From positions 5,828,001-5,892,000 of the forward strand of contig CAVNZM010000013.1 in NCBI GenBank assembly GCA_963693365.1: DNA of 64,000 bases, read 5' to 3'. Under the pieces are notes generated by a model, which did no database searches, was not told the DNA's origin, and saw only the letters and a list, made by a program, of their open reading frames with translations. The position numbers and the translations under genes are program-made. This DNA is from Amoebidium appalachense (lineage: Eukaryota > Ichthyosporea). Shown piece after piece: positions 14,659 to 31,581 of this stretch. Every line of letters starts with the position of its first letter. Position 1 is the first letter of the stretch.

Positions 14659-15528
14659 CACATGAACACACACACACACACACAAGCATACGAATACACA
14701 CAAAATCACACACACACACACACACCACCACCACCACCACACACACACACACACACACACACCACACACATACACTCACGCACACACACACACACACACA
14801 CATACACTGAACCACCCCTTACTTACACTATCTGTGCAACGTGCAGAGCCTGGGCCCAGCACCCCCTGCCTGCCCCCCCTGCACATCACCGTGCCCACCA
14901 GCTACCCAACAACCCCACCAACTTGGTCTCTGGATCCGGGTTACGGTGCGTGTGCCCTTTATGAGTGCACGTGCTCCCGAGTGTGTTTGCACGTGCACGT
15001 GTATGTGCCCGTGTACGTGTGCGGTTGAGTGTGCGTGTGCACTTGTGCTCTGGAGTGTGCCCGTGCACGTGTGGTCGTAGTATTTGCTGAGCTCGGTCTT
15101 TATGGGCAAGGAAAGTCAATCCACGCGCTCCCAGGTGTGTGTTTGCACGTGCGCTTGGGTGTGCCCGTGCATGTTCATGTTGGGCGAGTTGTCTGCATCT
15201 GATACATCCCGCACCTCTTGCGTCGTTCTATTTGTGTGTGTGGTGCCATGTGTGCGCTGTGGCAGTATGTGTTTCTGTGCGGGTGGGTGTGTGTAAGTGG
15301 GTGTACCCGTGTGCGTGCGCCTGTGCTCAAGGAAAGTGGGCGGATAAGGTAGCTCCACGGGAGCAGTGCGTATCTTGTGTTGTGCTTATGCGTGTTGTTT
15401 GGGGCAGGGAGGGGGTGGCGTAGGATTTGTATCTGAATATCGGGTTGATGCTAGTTGATTACAGAAGTGAGGGGATGGGGTGCAGGGGTTGGCTTGGGGC
15501 AAGGGGGAGGCGGGGTGGGGTGTACCCC

Positions 15529-15564
<36 letters not shown>

Positions 15565-15906
15565 ATATCGAACAATGCATTGTGATTGACAGGTATGTTT
15601 GTTGTATGTGTGCAGGGTGCATGGGGTTTGGCTGTGAGGTGAGAGACCACTTCAATGCAAAAGCAAAGGCACTGAGTGGACTGGTCACCGTCACAATGCT
15701 GGTGGAGTTACTGGTGGGCGCACACAGGCACACAAATGCACGTGCACACAGGCACACACATGCACGTGCACACAGGCACACAAATGCACGTGCACACAGG
15801 CACACACATGCACGTGCACACAGGCACACACATGCACGTGCACACAGGCACGTGCACACAGGCACACACGTGCACGTGCATAGGAACACATGCACGTACA
15901 TAGGAA

Positions 15907-15946
<40 letters not shown>

Positions 15947-16308
15947 CGTGCGTGCGTGTGTGTGTGTGTGTGTGTGTGTGTAAGGAGGGGGAGGAGGAAT
16001 GTATGTGTGCTTGTGTGTGTGCGCGCACGTGTATGTGAATGTATGTGCGTGTATATGTGCATGTGTGTGTGTGTGGACACACATGCACACCAATATTGCT
16101 CTCCCCTTCGAGCCCACACACTCTCGGCAACATATGGTCAACAGCCAGTACACCTTCTGGAATCAAGAAGAATTTTTCTGGTCCCCTTTTCCCCAGCTCC
16201 CCAATCCTTGTTCACAAAGGACAAAGAAAGAGAAAAGCCTTTCGAGGTCAGAAGAGGGAGATGGCGGGGGGGAAATGTTATGCACACACAGCACATGCAC
16301 ACACGCGC

Positions 16309-16342
<34 letters not shown>

Positions 16343-16344
16343 GT

Positions 16345-16406
<62 letters not shown>

Positions 16407-16871
16407 CCTTGCTGACAATGTGCCCACCCAGGACACGTGCATCCAAGCAATGGTCTGTAAGGCCCTGTGATCCTCCATTCCAGCCGACGACCAGGGCCCT
16501 CAGTGCTGACGTCACTCTGACGTCACCTCTTTTGCTCTCTTTTGTTTGTTTTTGTTTTTTTGTTTTGTTTGTTTGTTTGTTTTGTTTTGTTTTGTTTTGT
16601 TTTGTTTTGTTTTGTTTTGTTTTGTTTTGTTTTGTTTTGTTTTGTTTTGTTTTGTTTTGTTTTGTTTTGTTTTGTTTTGTTTTGTTTTGTTTTGTTTTGT
16701 TTTGTTTTGTTTTGTTTTGTTTTGTTTTGTTTTGTTTTGTTTTGTTTTGTTTTGTTTTGTTTTGTTTTGTTTTGTTTTGTTTTGTTTTGTTTTGTTTTGT
16801 TTTGTTTTCAGCTGCCGGACGAATATTCGTTTACTTTTATGCTCCGGGCAGGAATGAAAATCGTGGCATGA
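714..16871 (+). CDS. MED15: Mediator complex subunit 15 homologue, 22 exons
   Basis: Coactivator subunit of the Mediator tail, which links activators to RNA polymerase II. Exons: 714-775, 1878-1977, 2649-2712, 3637-3674, 4376-4429, 5102-5164, 5805-5931, 6462-6513, 7358-7463, 8397-8444, 9370-9417, 10089-10265, 10626-10643, 10784-10885, 11476-11559, 12508-12556, 12946-13005, 13412-13450, 14326-14442, 14847-14945, 15616-15683, 16812-16871. All junctions are GT-AG and phases match throughout (1635 nt, 544 aa). Residues 1-75 form a KIX-like domain (LRKRLSQEW ... [12 protein letters not shown]). A Q/M-rich stretch follows ([24 protein letters not shown]). Exon 12 encodes the helical [14 protein letters not shown]...LRKMLIIL region. 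The C-terminus has [13 protein letters not shown], matching the family's LPPLxLxVPxDYP, and [11 protein letters not shown]. Uncertain points: the 18-nt exon 13, and the exon 21 donor, which could also be at 15701 or 15713 in the same phase. The identity rests on remembered family motifs, not a search. Confidence 0.88.
909..1139. repeat. Poly-C tract followed by (CA)n, MED15 intron 1
   Basis: About 34 nt of near-pure C (909-942), a short (CG)n, then an imperfect (CA)n run with a few CAGA interruptions to about 1139. A (TG)n run follows later in the same intron at 1700-1770. Confidence 0.9.
1250..1349. repeat. G-rich low-complexity tract
   Basis: Runs of G separated by single A or short purine interruptions, in MED15 intron 1. 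It has potential to form G-quadruplexes. Confidence 0.85.
2018..2063. repeat. Poly-G tract of about 46 nt
   Basis: Nearly pure G run starting 40 nt after the exon 2 donor of MED15. A second, shorter run follows at 2219-2239. Confidence 0.9.
2376..2494. repeat. (TG)n microsatellite, MED15 intron 2
   Basis: Imperfect TG dinucleotide run with scattered C substitutions (tgtctg), about 119 nt, followed by a G-rich tail. Confidence 0.9.
2990..3140. repeat. (CA)n joined to (ACTC)n, MED15 intron 3
   Basis: A (CA)n run passes into about 70 nt of perfect ACTC tetranucleotide. The same intron has a poly-G (3310-3346) and a (TG)n run (3427-3569). Confidence 0.9.
3427..3569. repeat. (TG)n microsatellite, MED15 intron 3
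   Basis: Long TG run with a few TCTG variants, lying 70 nt before the small exon 4. Confidence 0.9.
4273..4313. repeat. Poly-C/poly-T polypyrimidine tract
   Basis: About 15 C followed by about 24 T, some 60 nt upstream of the exon 5 acceptor. Similar C/T tracts lie at 5057-5081, just before exon 6, where they may serve as polypyrimidine tracts. Confidence 0.85.
5474..5780. repeat. Poly-G and (CA)n tracts, MED15 intron 6
   Basis: Poly-G at 5474-5502 (an earlier one at 5262-5290), then (CA)n from 5700 to about 5780, 25 nt before the exon 7 acceptor. Confidence 0.85.
5932..5999 (+). repeat. (GT)n that begins exactly at the exon 7 donor
   Basis: Exon 7 ends at 5931 and the intron opens directly with (GT)34, so the microsatellite itself supplies the 5' splice site. 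Confidence 0.85.
6562..6667. repeat. (CA)n followed by (GA)n, MED15 intron 8
   Basis: (CA)n to about 6632, then about 17 GA units. A (TG)n run lies downstream in the same intron at 7146-7232. Confidence 0.9.
7146..7232. repeat. (TG)n microsatellite, MED15 intron 8
   Basis: TG run with short TCTG variants, about 125 nt before exon 9. Confidence 0.9.
7500..7710. repeat. (CCCT)n and poly-C tract
   Basis: Pyrimidine-only low complexity at the start of MED15 intron 9. A separate poly-C plus (CACC)n tract lies at 8020-8067. Confidence 0.85.
8578..8665. repeat. Poly-C to poly-A compound tract
   Basis: C-rich run (8578-8636) passing directly into about 20 A. A second CnAn tract lies at 9440-9521, in the intron after exon 11. 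Confidence 0.85.
9888..10086. repeat. Alternating poly-C and (CA)n up to the exon 12 acceptor
   Basis: Poly-C, (CA)n, poly-C, (CA)n in series. The last (CA)n ends in acatacag, the exon 12 acceptor. A related poly-C/(CA)n compound lies at 10366-10444. Confidence 0.9.
11560..11880. repeat. About 40-bp minisatellite carrying the exon 15 donor
   Basis: About eight imperfect 40-bp units containing GGTTAAGGCCTGTGCATGCA. The first unit begins at the exon 15/intron 15 junction. The last unit (11832-11880) again contains an exon-end-like stretch followed by a GTAGGG donor (GGCCAG before 11850). Confidence 0.9.
12018..12067. repeat. Poly-G tract of about 50 nt
   Basis: Nearly pure G with three single A interruptions, in MED15 intron 15. 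Poly-C of about 26 nt follows at 12227-12252. Confidence 0.9.
13574..13654. repeat. (CA)n microsatellite, MED15 intron 18
   Basis: About 40 perfect CA units. A second (CA)n run lies at 13965-14074, and an AT-rich T/(ATTT)n tract at 14264-14312 just before the NAGNAG acceptor. Confidence 0.9.
14322..14330 (+). promoter_or_regulatory. NAGNAG tandem splice acceptor of MED15 exon 19
   Basis: The acceptor reads CCAGCAG followed by ACATG. Using the first AG (exon from 14326) or the second (exon from 14329) keeps the reading frame and adds or removes one residue (Ala-Asp versus Asp). Both options are phase-compatible with exon 18, which ends at 13450. Confidence 0.6.
14590..14812. repeat. (CA)n-rich block, MED15 intron 19
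   Basis: Long imperfect CA repeat with CAT and CAC variants filling most of the intron after exon 19. Poly-G lies at 14475-14501. Confidence 0.9.
15718..15885. repeat. 24-bp minisatellite, MED15 intron 21
   Basis: About six units of 24 bp built on GCACACAGGCACACA plus the palindrome TGCACGTGCA. (TG)n follows at 15909-15980 and (CA)n at 16270-16405. Confidence 0.85.
16432..16470 (+). other. Possible alternative terminal exon of MED15
   Basis: Lies within the last MED15 intron. A good acceptor (gcccacccag) is followed by 12 codons and TGA ([12 protein letters not shown] stop), phase 0 like the exon 21 donor. If used, it would replace the conserved LPDEYSF terminus. It could equally be an unused remnant; nothing in the sequence proves use. 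Confidence 0.25.
16575..16808 (+). repeat. (TTTTG)n pentanucleotide array, about 45 copies
   Basis: Almost perfect array ending 3 nt before the acceptor ttttcag of the last MED15 exon, so it forms that intron's polypyrimidine-like tract. Confidence 0.95.
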
Positions 16872-17547
16872 TCTGATAGTGGTGTGAATGAATGAATGTT
16901 CCAAAATATGTAACAATCGAGATCCAATATTCATCATGTATGTGCGGTAGAAATGTGTGTGGCTGGCACCTTATCCAATATGTACACATAGGGTGAAGTA
17001 GTACAGTGACGTGGATATATGTTCCCTTGTGCATGTGCTCTACTGAATGCACATCGGCTAATATTATTGCTCGGGGAAAAGCCCACATTTGTAATGGGTA
17101 TGGAATGTATGACCTATCATTTTTTCGAATTTCTCTGGTAGTGCCCTTGAGCGCAACCTCATTTAATAAATATCCCAGGTTCTTTTCGTCATGCGGTCCA
17201 ATTATTCTTCCTTGCACGACGAAAAACAGCTTGAACATATAAAATCAAACCTTATTGTGGCGCGGAGATGCGCATGGGAGGGGGGGGGGGGGGGGGGGGG
17301 GGATGGCAGCTTAAGAAAATGGGGCTTACGACCTGGCAACGGATCCCATTATCGCTGCGCATTGTTCATTGCATTGTGCACATTCTGTGCTTGTTGTTTG
17401 TTTGTGGGCATGTGTATAGTTAATGTCCTTTCCGTGAATGCATACGCGGAATGCTTTTGGAAGGATGATGGTGTGTGCGCGCGTGTGTATGTGTGTGGGC
17501 ACGTGTGCAGATGTGGGTGTTGAGTGTGTGTGCCACCGTGCGTATAC

Positions 17548-17627
<80 letters not shown>

Positions 17628-18326
17628 TGCGTGTGTGTGTGCGCGTGCGCGGCCATGGCATGCGTGCGGGGAAGAATGGGGGGGGGGGGGGGGGGGGGGG
17701 GGGGGGAGGGTAAGGGTGGTGATCCCGGGAGGTGTGTACGAATGGAAAGCAGGGGAGAAAGGAGTGTTCAGTTGGAAAAAACTGATTGTGTAAGAGAATG
17801 TGTGTGAGGGGAAAGAGGGAGGTGGGGGGGGCCCCGGGGGGGGGGGGGGGGGGGGGGGGGGGATATATGCAGGGAGGATAACCCTTGCAAGGATCTGCGC
17901 CATGAAGTTCTCAATTGCGCGTAGTACATGTGCATTTTGTGTGATTTTGGGTGGGTGGGTGGGTGGGTGTATGAGTTTGTAGTATGCCGGGCTGGGGCCC
18001 CTCTCAAAAGCCTCGGTAAATGCAATATTGGTTAGCCTGAATGTCAAGTATTGGCAACTCTGTATCTTATTGCCGACGCAGTCGCAATTCTGTTCTGACA
18101 TTTACATGTACAGATACGTACTCCACCGTCTCCTCCACCGATGCTCCGAGTACCGAGAAGAAAAAATTGCACAAGTACTTGGGACCACATATATGTACAG
18201 TTGATGTGGTAGGCCGTATAGACCTTTTTAAATTTTCATTTAACAGTACAAAAAGTACATCCATGTCTCGGAAGTACCAATACAACTGAATTAATATCCC
18301 GCCCACATATATGTAACTTAGTGTGC
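16872..18326. other. Intergenic stretch between MED15 and the Cys-rich gene
   Basis: No recognisable gene. Contains poly-G (17280-17302, 17677-17707, 17838-17862), (TG)n (17551-17610) followed by (GCGT)n, and AT-rich DNA. The minus strand has an open frame of 133 codons (17238-16837) overlapping the last MED15 exon; I do not recognise it. Two copies of CACATATATGTA lie near 18187 and 18302. Confidence 0.5.
17165..17170 (+). terminator. Candidate polyadenylation hexamer of MED15
   Basis: AATAAA about 294 nt after the MED15 stop codon. It is the first canonical hexamer seen on this strand. Its use is inferred. Confidence 0.3.
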
Positions 18327-19155
18327 TTAGTTCTTGAGGAGAACACAGCACTGCTTGATGGTGCAGGCCATGGTGCTGGTGGAGCGGTTCTTGCAGCGCA
18401 TGATCTGGTCACCCTTGGGGTCCTTCTGGTAAATGGGGCACGGGATAACCTCGGCACAGCTCACAAACCCGGTGGGGTTAGGTGAGCAGCAGAAGTCCTT
18501 GTTGCACTCTTTCTTGCTGGCGTCACAGCGAATCACGCCGCCCTGGAAGGGGTCGGGGCGATAGGTAGAGCACTTCACCCCGGCGGCATCACAGCAGGGG
18601 AGGTCAGCGGGAGGGGGGACGGGCAGTGTGGGCGTGACGTAGCTGGTGGTGGTGGTGGTGGTGGTGGTATAGGGCTTGGTGGGGTTGCAGCAGTAATCTT
18701 CATTGCACGGCATGCTGGTGCCGGTGCGGGGCTTGCAGCGCATCACACCACCGGTCTTGGGGTCTTCTTTGTAGCCCAGGGGGCAGGTCACGTTGGCACC
18801 TGATGGACCGCACGAAACGAAAGAGGAGGTGGGCATAGGGGTGGGGGTGGGGAGTGACATAGCCAGTGGTGGTGGAAGTGGGGGTGGTGGTGGTGTATGG
18901 CTTAGTGGGGTTGCAGCAGTAGGACTCGTTGCACGGCATGGTGGTGCCCGTGCGGGGCTTGCAGCGCATCACACCACCAGTCTTGGGGTCTTCACGGTAG
19001 CCGAACGGGCAGGTCACGTTGGCACCCGATGGACCGCACGAAACGAAGGAAGACTTATACGTAGGTGTGGGGTCGGTGGTGGTGGTGGTGGTGGGGACGT
19101 AGACGGCAGAGGCCGTGGCGGCGCAGGCTGCGAGGGTTGCGATAACGCGATGCAT
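18327..19155 (-). CDS. Secreted Thr/Cys-rich modular protein (apparent frameshift)
   Basis: Starts MHRVIATLAACAATASA, a typical short signal peptide. Four Cys-rich modules follow: two near-identical ones (FVSCGPSGANVTCP ... GGVMRCKPRTG ... CN.. YCC), one diverged (CCDAAGVKC ... VIRC ... DFCC) and one C-terminal (FVSCAEVIPCP ... IMRCKN ... QCC). Each has about six cysteines ending in CC, separated by Thr/Pro linkers probably O-glycosylated. The frame shifts by one base in a G-rich tract at about 18838-18856 (plus strand), between modules 1 and 2. The two similar modules repeat at 226 bp, one more than 75 codons, so the reading needs a one-base change. It ends in TAA. No intron is needed otherwise. 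Likely a cell-surface or wall/extracellular-matrix protein; family not recognised. GC-rich, like the other host genes. Confidence 0.75.
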
Positions 19156-19230
19156 GGTTGAAAGTTGCCTTTTCCTTGCACTTGGGTTGTGTTGATCAAT
19201 TGAACTGAGTAGACGCCGATGGGTGTGGCG

Positions 19231-19238
19231 TTTATATA
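19231..19238 (-). promoter_or_regulatory. TATA box of the Cys-rich gene
   Basis: TATATAAA on the minus strand, 76 nt upstream of the ATG at 19155, a spacing that allows a short 5' UTR. It is the only clear TATA element found next to a gene here, which fits an abundantly expressed secreted protein. Confidence 0.55.
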
Positions 19239-19735
19239 CTAGAAGTGTAGCCAGCGGAGGCTCAGTGATTGGTACATGACACAATCGCATGATTCGCATC
19301 CTAAAATAACGGTATCGGATTGGATAAATGTCATGTATACCATTTGTCAGCTTGTCATGAATCTGCATACGTTGCCCTACGATTACTGCAAGTGATACTA
19401 CAAACAGTTCGGAATACGGAAGTTCATTGTTGTTATTTGCATTTCTAGAAGTAAGGTGGTTCTGTGGTTTATTTATATAATCTCTTCTAGATGAATTCCA
19501 GCAGAAATAGGCTCCTCTTTTATTAGTCTTCCTGAGAATGTTGTCTTTGGAGTTTGGATCTTACTGATCATCTGGATCTCTCCAGGAATTTCATTCCAAC
19601 CTTTCTTGTAAGACGAGTTATTCCGGGACTTCACCCCCATTGTGCCAGCCCCAGGGGAAAGCAAAAATTGCGTCATCTGAACGTTTCAACGGTGTATTCT
19701 CTGAAAAAAAAATTGTAAGCGGTTGTTTTTCGCAG

Positions 19736-19783
19736 GAACATCTATAGTTCGCTACAACCAGGGCCAAAACAACACAACAACAG
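19736..19783 (+). other. Possible isolated exon
   Basis: Bounded by ttttcgcag and GTATGT. One frame reads TSIVRYNQGQNNTTT (phases 1 and 1). No partner exons were found, so this may be chance. Confidence 0.2.
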
Positions 19784-20579
19784 GTATGTTTAGGAGGATG
19801 TTTAGGTGAGATCCATCAACCACCAATGAAATTCATCGACCAATCATAAGTCTTCTCCAATCACATTACGCTGTTCGACGTTCGTGAACAAACGTTACAT
19901 GTACGTTGTGCAAGTTTCGTATTGTTCACCAGAAATACCAGACATTACAACCAGAGTTAATACATGTTTGATCATTTATTCCATATATCGAATAAACCAG
20001 CTTTTTGCTCGTTTCTATCTTATTAGAGAATTAATAGTTCGACGTGGTGGGAAAAACAGCCTTGTGCGTGGCCACACGTTTGCTTCGCAATTGGAATGTT
20101 TGGTTCCTGTACATTGAATGCACAACAGTAGATCCAGGATTGCAGTCTCATACCAGTGGCCAGTAACGAAGAGAATGTATACGTAAAATATAACTCCAGC
20201 ACCATGTGCTATTGTAGTTGTAAATAAAACAATATTTAGAATCAGGGGAGAATTATTATATTGAAAAAACTGGTGCGTTTCTCTCAGCCTCGCTCAAACT
20301 AAAGTTTCTGTTGAAATGAACTGGTCACTGCTGACTGCTTTCCAAATTCCATTGATGGCTGACCGTGCTGATTGGCTGATTGGATGCCATGTGAAAGATG
20401 AGCTTGGGGATACCTGGCAGCCCTGGTATGAACAGTTCGGAATATTTAGTGAACGTACGAACAGTGTGTGTAAACATGTTGCAACTCGGCTTCGGTGATC
20501 TTCAATTGTCAATTCATGCACTCCAATTCATGCACGCCCGCCGGGTGGTGTGACTGTGAACACAGTGGTTGTGTGGGTG

Positions 20580-20793
20580 GGGTAGGGGGTGGGGGGTATA
20601 TAGAGAAAGACAAAAAGGGGGGGAAGGGAGAGAGAGGGGGGCCCGGGGGAGGGGGGGGAGGGAGGGAGGGGCGGAGGGAGGGCCCGGAGGCGGAGGGAGG
20701 GAGGGAGGGAGGGAGGGAGGGAGGGATCGGGGGATCGAGAGAGGGAGGGAGGAGGGACGGAGGAAGGGAGGGATGGGAGGGATGGGATGCCCG

Positions 20794-20830
<37 letters not shown>

Positions 20831-20867
20831 GGGGGGGGGGGAGGGGGGGGGAGGGGGGGGGGGGGGC
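20580..20867. repeat. (GGGA)n and poly-G tract
   Basis: Purine-only stretch of nearly 290 nt, ending in long G runs with single A interruptions. Confidence 0.9.
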
Positions 20868-21104
20868 TTTCTTTCAATTAGAAGCTATTCTGTACGTGGG
20901 ATTCTTTGGCAGTCGATCAAATCAGTGAGATTTGCGCTTTCTGAAGACACAGCCCGTAATGTTGGCAATCGTAGGTGGTTCTGATTTGTTATATCGCTTT
21001 GAAGAAAATGCTTTTCTTAAAGATTAGCCAAGCACCACACATCTAATACATATGACATGAAATGTTCACCACTGCTACAATAGCGCCCCGTCCCCCCTGT
21101 GCGT

Positions 21105-21282
<178 letters not shown>

Positions 21283-21688
21283 CAAAGTCACACGCTCACC
21301 ACCAAGCCTTGTAATGGGGTGCAGGCGTATGTTTTCAATTCAACGGTCAAAAACATGGGTTGCAAGACACGATGAATCCTAGCAGTCATCATACAAAGAT
21401 CCTCGCCCGTCCCCCTTCCCACCATTAAGGAGCCCATGGTTTACAGGTATCGCTTGTGTCCCAATTGTTCTCTCCCACGCCTCCTATAGCTATAGACCCC
21501 CCTTCCCCACCCCACCTTCCGCACAATCACCTAGCCAATAACCTAAATTTTCTCTCCCCCCCTTCATCAAACCTCCCCTCTTCCCTGTACCCCCTCTGCC
21601 CCCCTCCCCGGCACTTCTCCCCCCCCCCCCCCCCACCCCCCCCCCCCCACCTTCCTCCCCCCCCCCCCCCCCCCCCCCCCCTCCCCCT

Positions 21689-29086
<7,398 letters not shown>

Positions 29087-29723
29087 GTTTAAGCTGTGTG
29101 TGCCGAGAGCTTCACTGGGTTAGTTTTGCAGTACTCCTGATTGCAAGCACTGTAAGAATGACACTTGCTCGTTGGGTTGGTTGGCGCTGTGCCTGGCCGT
29201 AGCGCGGATACGTACTGAGATGTCCCTCTGCCATGAAAAAGTAATAGCCATCATAAGTTACATATTGCCAACGCAATATAGGTAGGAATCAATGACTGGT
29301 AGCTATAGGTGCCACAGTGGTGTTCAATCGACTAGTGAGTGGACCATGTGCAACACTGTGGCAAGAGTTGCCAGGGTGTGCATTCGCAGGTATGTGCGTT
29401 TTTTTTTTTTTTTCTTCATAAAGGATACTACGTGGCAGTGTGTATGTTGGGTTCATGGTCATCCACTTGTATGCTCTTGCCCAGGTTAGCATGTGCATGC
29501 ACGGCACACAAGGGAGGGCTATGCAATTTCCGTGTACTGGATGTTGTTGTGCGTGCAGACAATGCGTTTGTGCGACTATATTTAATGTATCAGTATTGAC
29601 ATGCATGCGTGCGTTCATGTGTGCATGTGGTTGGTTGTGTGCGTGCATACAGGCGGAGCGGTCCCGGGGGGATGGGGGGGGGGGGGGGGGGGGGAGAATG
29701 ACTGTGACCGTGTCACGTGTGTG

Positions 29724-29787
<64 letters not shown>

Positions 29788-29832
29788 CTGTGTGTGTGTG
29801 TGTGTGTGAGTGAGTGAGTGTGTGTGTGTTTG

Positions 29833-29864
<32 letters not shown>

Positions 29865-29901
29865 TGTGTGCGTGCGTGCGTGCGTGCGTGCGTGTGTGCG
29901 C

Positions 29902-29937
<36 letters not shown>

Positions 29938-30157
29938 CCACGTTTGCGTGTGACGTAAGTGTACGGTGTGTGTGCGTGTGGTTATCGTAGTAAGTTATGT
30001 ACCAGGTCGGCGTTTCGAGTATGTGGTAATGTGTCTACATGTGTGTGCTGTGTGCGTGTGTGTGCGTGTGTGTGCGTCCGTGTGTGTGTGTTTGTGTTTG
30101 TGTTTGTGTGCGTGTGTGCATGTGTGTGTGTGTGTGAGTGTTTGAGTGAGTGAGTGA

Positions 30158-30256
<99 letters not shown>

Positions 30257-30369
30257 CCCGTGTATGTGTGTGTGTGCACGCGCGGCAGTGGGCACTTGAC
30301 CTGACAGGATGTGTGTGGGTGTGCTTGGGTGCAATGTGTCACCAATATATGTGCGTGCTTGGGTTGCAG
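29087..30369. other. Receptor A 5' flank with (TG)n blocks
   Basis: No confirmed gene. (TG)n with (GCGT)n variants at 29727-29936 and 30043-30251, poly-G at 29677-29694. A short open frame with a GTATGT donor (29292-29389, +) could be a first exon, but its phase does not match the exon at 30370. Confidence 0.5.
29727..30251. repeat. (TG)n/(GCGT)n microsatellite blocks
   Basis: Two long TG blocks containing GTGC and GAGT variants, separated by about 100 nt of less simple sequence. Confidence 0.9.
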
Positions 30370-30585
30370 TCGATGTTTGTGCTGGCGGCATATGTGCCGT
30401 GTGTGCCTGTGCTGCTACCCGTACCGAACCGGGTGTTTGTTAACGATTCAGAAGAAATGTGTGCCAGGCAGTCACTGACCCTAAACCCTAAATATGCATA
30501 TATGTTTGCAGCCTACAACGGAAGCGAGCCAGGTTGCTTATGTAAACGTACCTTCACAGGCGCGGCTGCAGATTATTATGACTGA
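30370..30585 (+). CDS. Orphan terminal exon of an unrecognised gene (partial)
   Basis: A good acceptor (gggttgcag) opens 71 codons ending in TGA. The peptide begins SMFVLAAYVPCVPVLLPV, contains NDSEEMCARQSL and YAYMFAAYNGSEPGCLCK, and ends AADYYD. Cysteine spacing with an aromatic run before CxC faintly resembles a WSC carbohydrate-binding module; this is a guess. No upstream exon with matching phase was found, so the rest may lie within the (TG)n region or be lost. The exon contains CCCTAAACCCTAAA at about 30479, a telomere-repeat-like match. Confidence 0.45.
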   Translation, partial: SMFVLAAYVPCVPVLLPVPNRVFVNDSEEMCARQSLTLNPKYAYMFAAYNGSEPGCLCKRTFTGAAADYYD

Positions 30586-31581
30586 AGGTGTATACGTCCC
30601 GGAATAATGATAGACTGCCAAGTATGTACGGTAACCGTGATACTGTCACTTCACGTACAGTACGCCGACGCAATTTGCACATGTCACAGTCACTATTTTG
30701 CCTAAAGTAACACAGAAGCACCGTTACTGTAGCTGACCTTCCAAAGTGCAAGTACATGTAGTACATATTTTATGCTGACAAGCCTGACAATTACATCCCA
30801 AATCGATGCTCGGTTATAACGGTGCGTGCTCGGTGCCTCCCATGCATGCTCACGCACAAGTGTGCATTCCCTTGTGCTCCGAAGGCCCGAGCACCCCCCG
30901 AGGCACAAGTAGTAGACTGTTTATCAATTAGCTGGTCCTAATAAGCGCTATATAGCCTGCATACGGAAACCAAGGCGTTGGCTACGCATAACAATAGGTT
31001 CTCTAGGTTCCTACCTATCATAATTACAGGCCCGGTAGCAAGCTGCGCGCGAATACCGTAATACATCTGCCAGCGCACTGTCACAGCCGCCATGCGTGTT
31101 TTGTGTACTCGTTTGAACGTACATGCCTATCTAGTTAAATAAGCCTACATAGGGCGGAATCGATCCAAACTGGGCTCTCTGGACAACTTTTTGGTTATAT
31201 CAAAATATAGTCGCTTCAAGGTGAGCGGGACCCTTCAAAATGTAGCAGAAAGCAAAGAGCATGGTACTAGCATGCTAGCGGGAAAGTCTGAAGGCTTTAT
31301 GTTGTCTTTTCATCGAGTTCATTGTGTAGCGTTCTAAAGGGGTTCAGCCGCTTCCGGCGGAAATCTGGGCTCGGCCGCGGAAATCGATCGGGCGACAGAC
31401 GAGGATGCGGAAAAAACACGATACCCCTTGTTGGTTGGCAAGCGCTGGCGCCCTTATTTATTACACCAATCACCTTGGTCCAGAGACAAAAAAGGCAGAA
31501 AAATTCAGCAGCTAACTGGGCATACCAAGAAAGCGCGGGCGACTCTCGAACACTACGCTGTAGGGGTGGTCGTCCGGCACG

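Noticed and set aside
16542-16937. Open frames across the (TTTTG)n array (FCFVL and NKTKQ repeats)
   Set aside because: Pure pentanucleotide translation inside the last MED15 intron.
18041-18289. 82-codon plus-strand frame just beyond the 3' end of the Cys-rich gene
   Set aside because: Low-complexity Ser/Thr/Lys content and no support from splice sites or family motifs.
20316-20498. 60-codon frame starting MNWSLLTAFQ
   Set aside because: Short, no splice context or recognisable domain; not distinguishable from chance.
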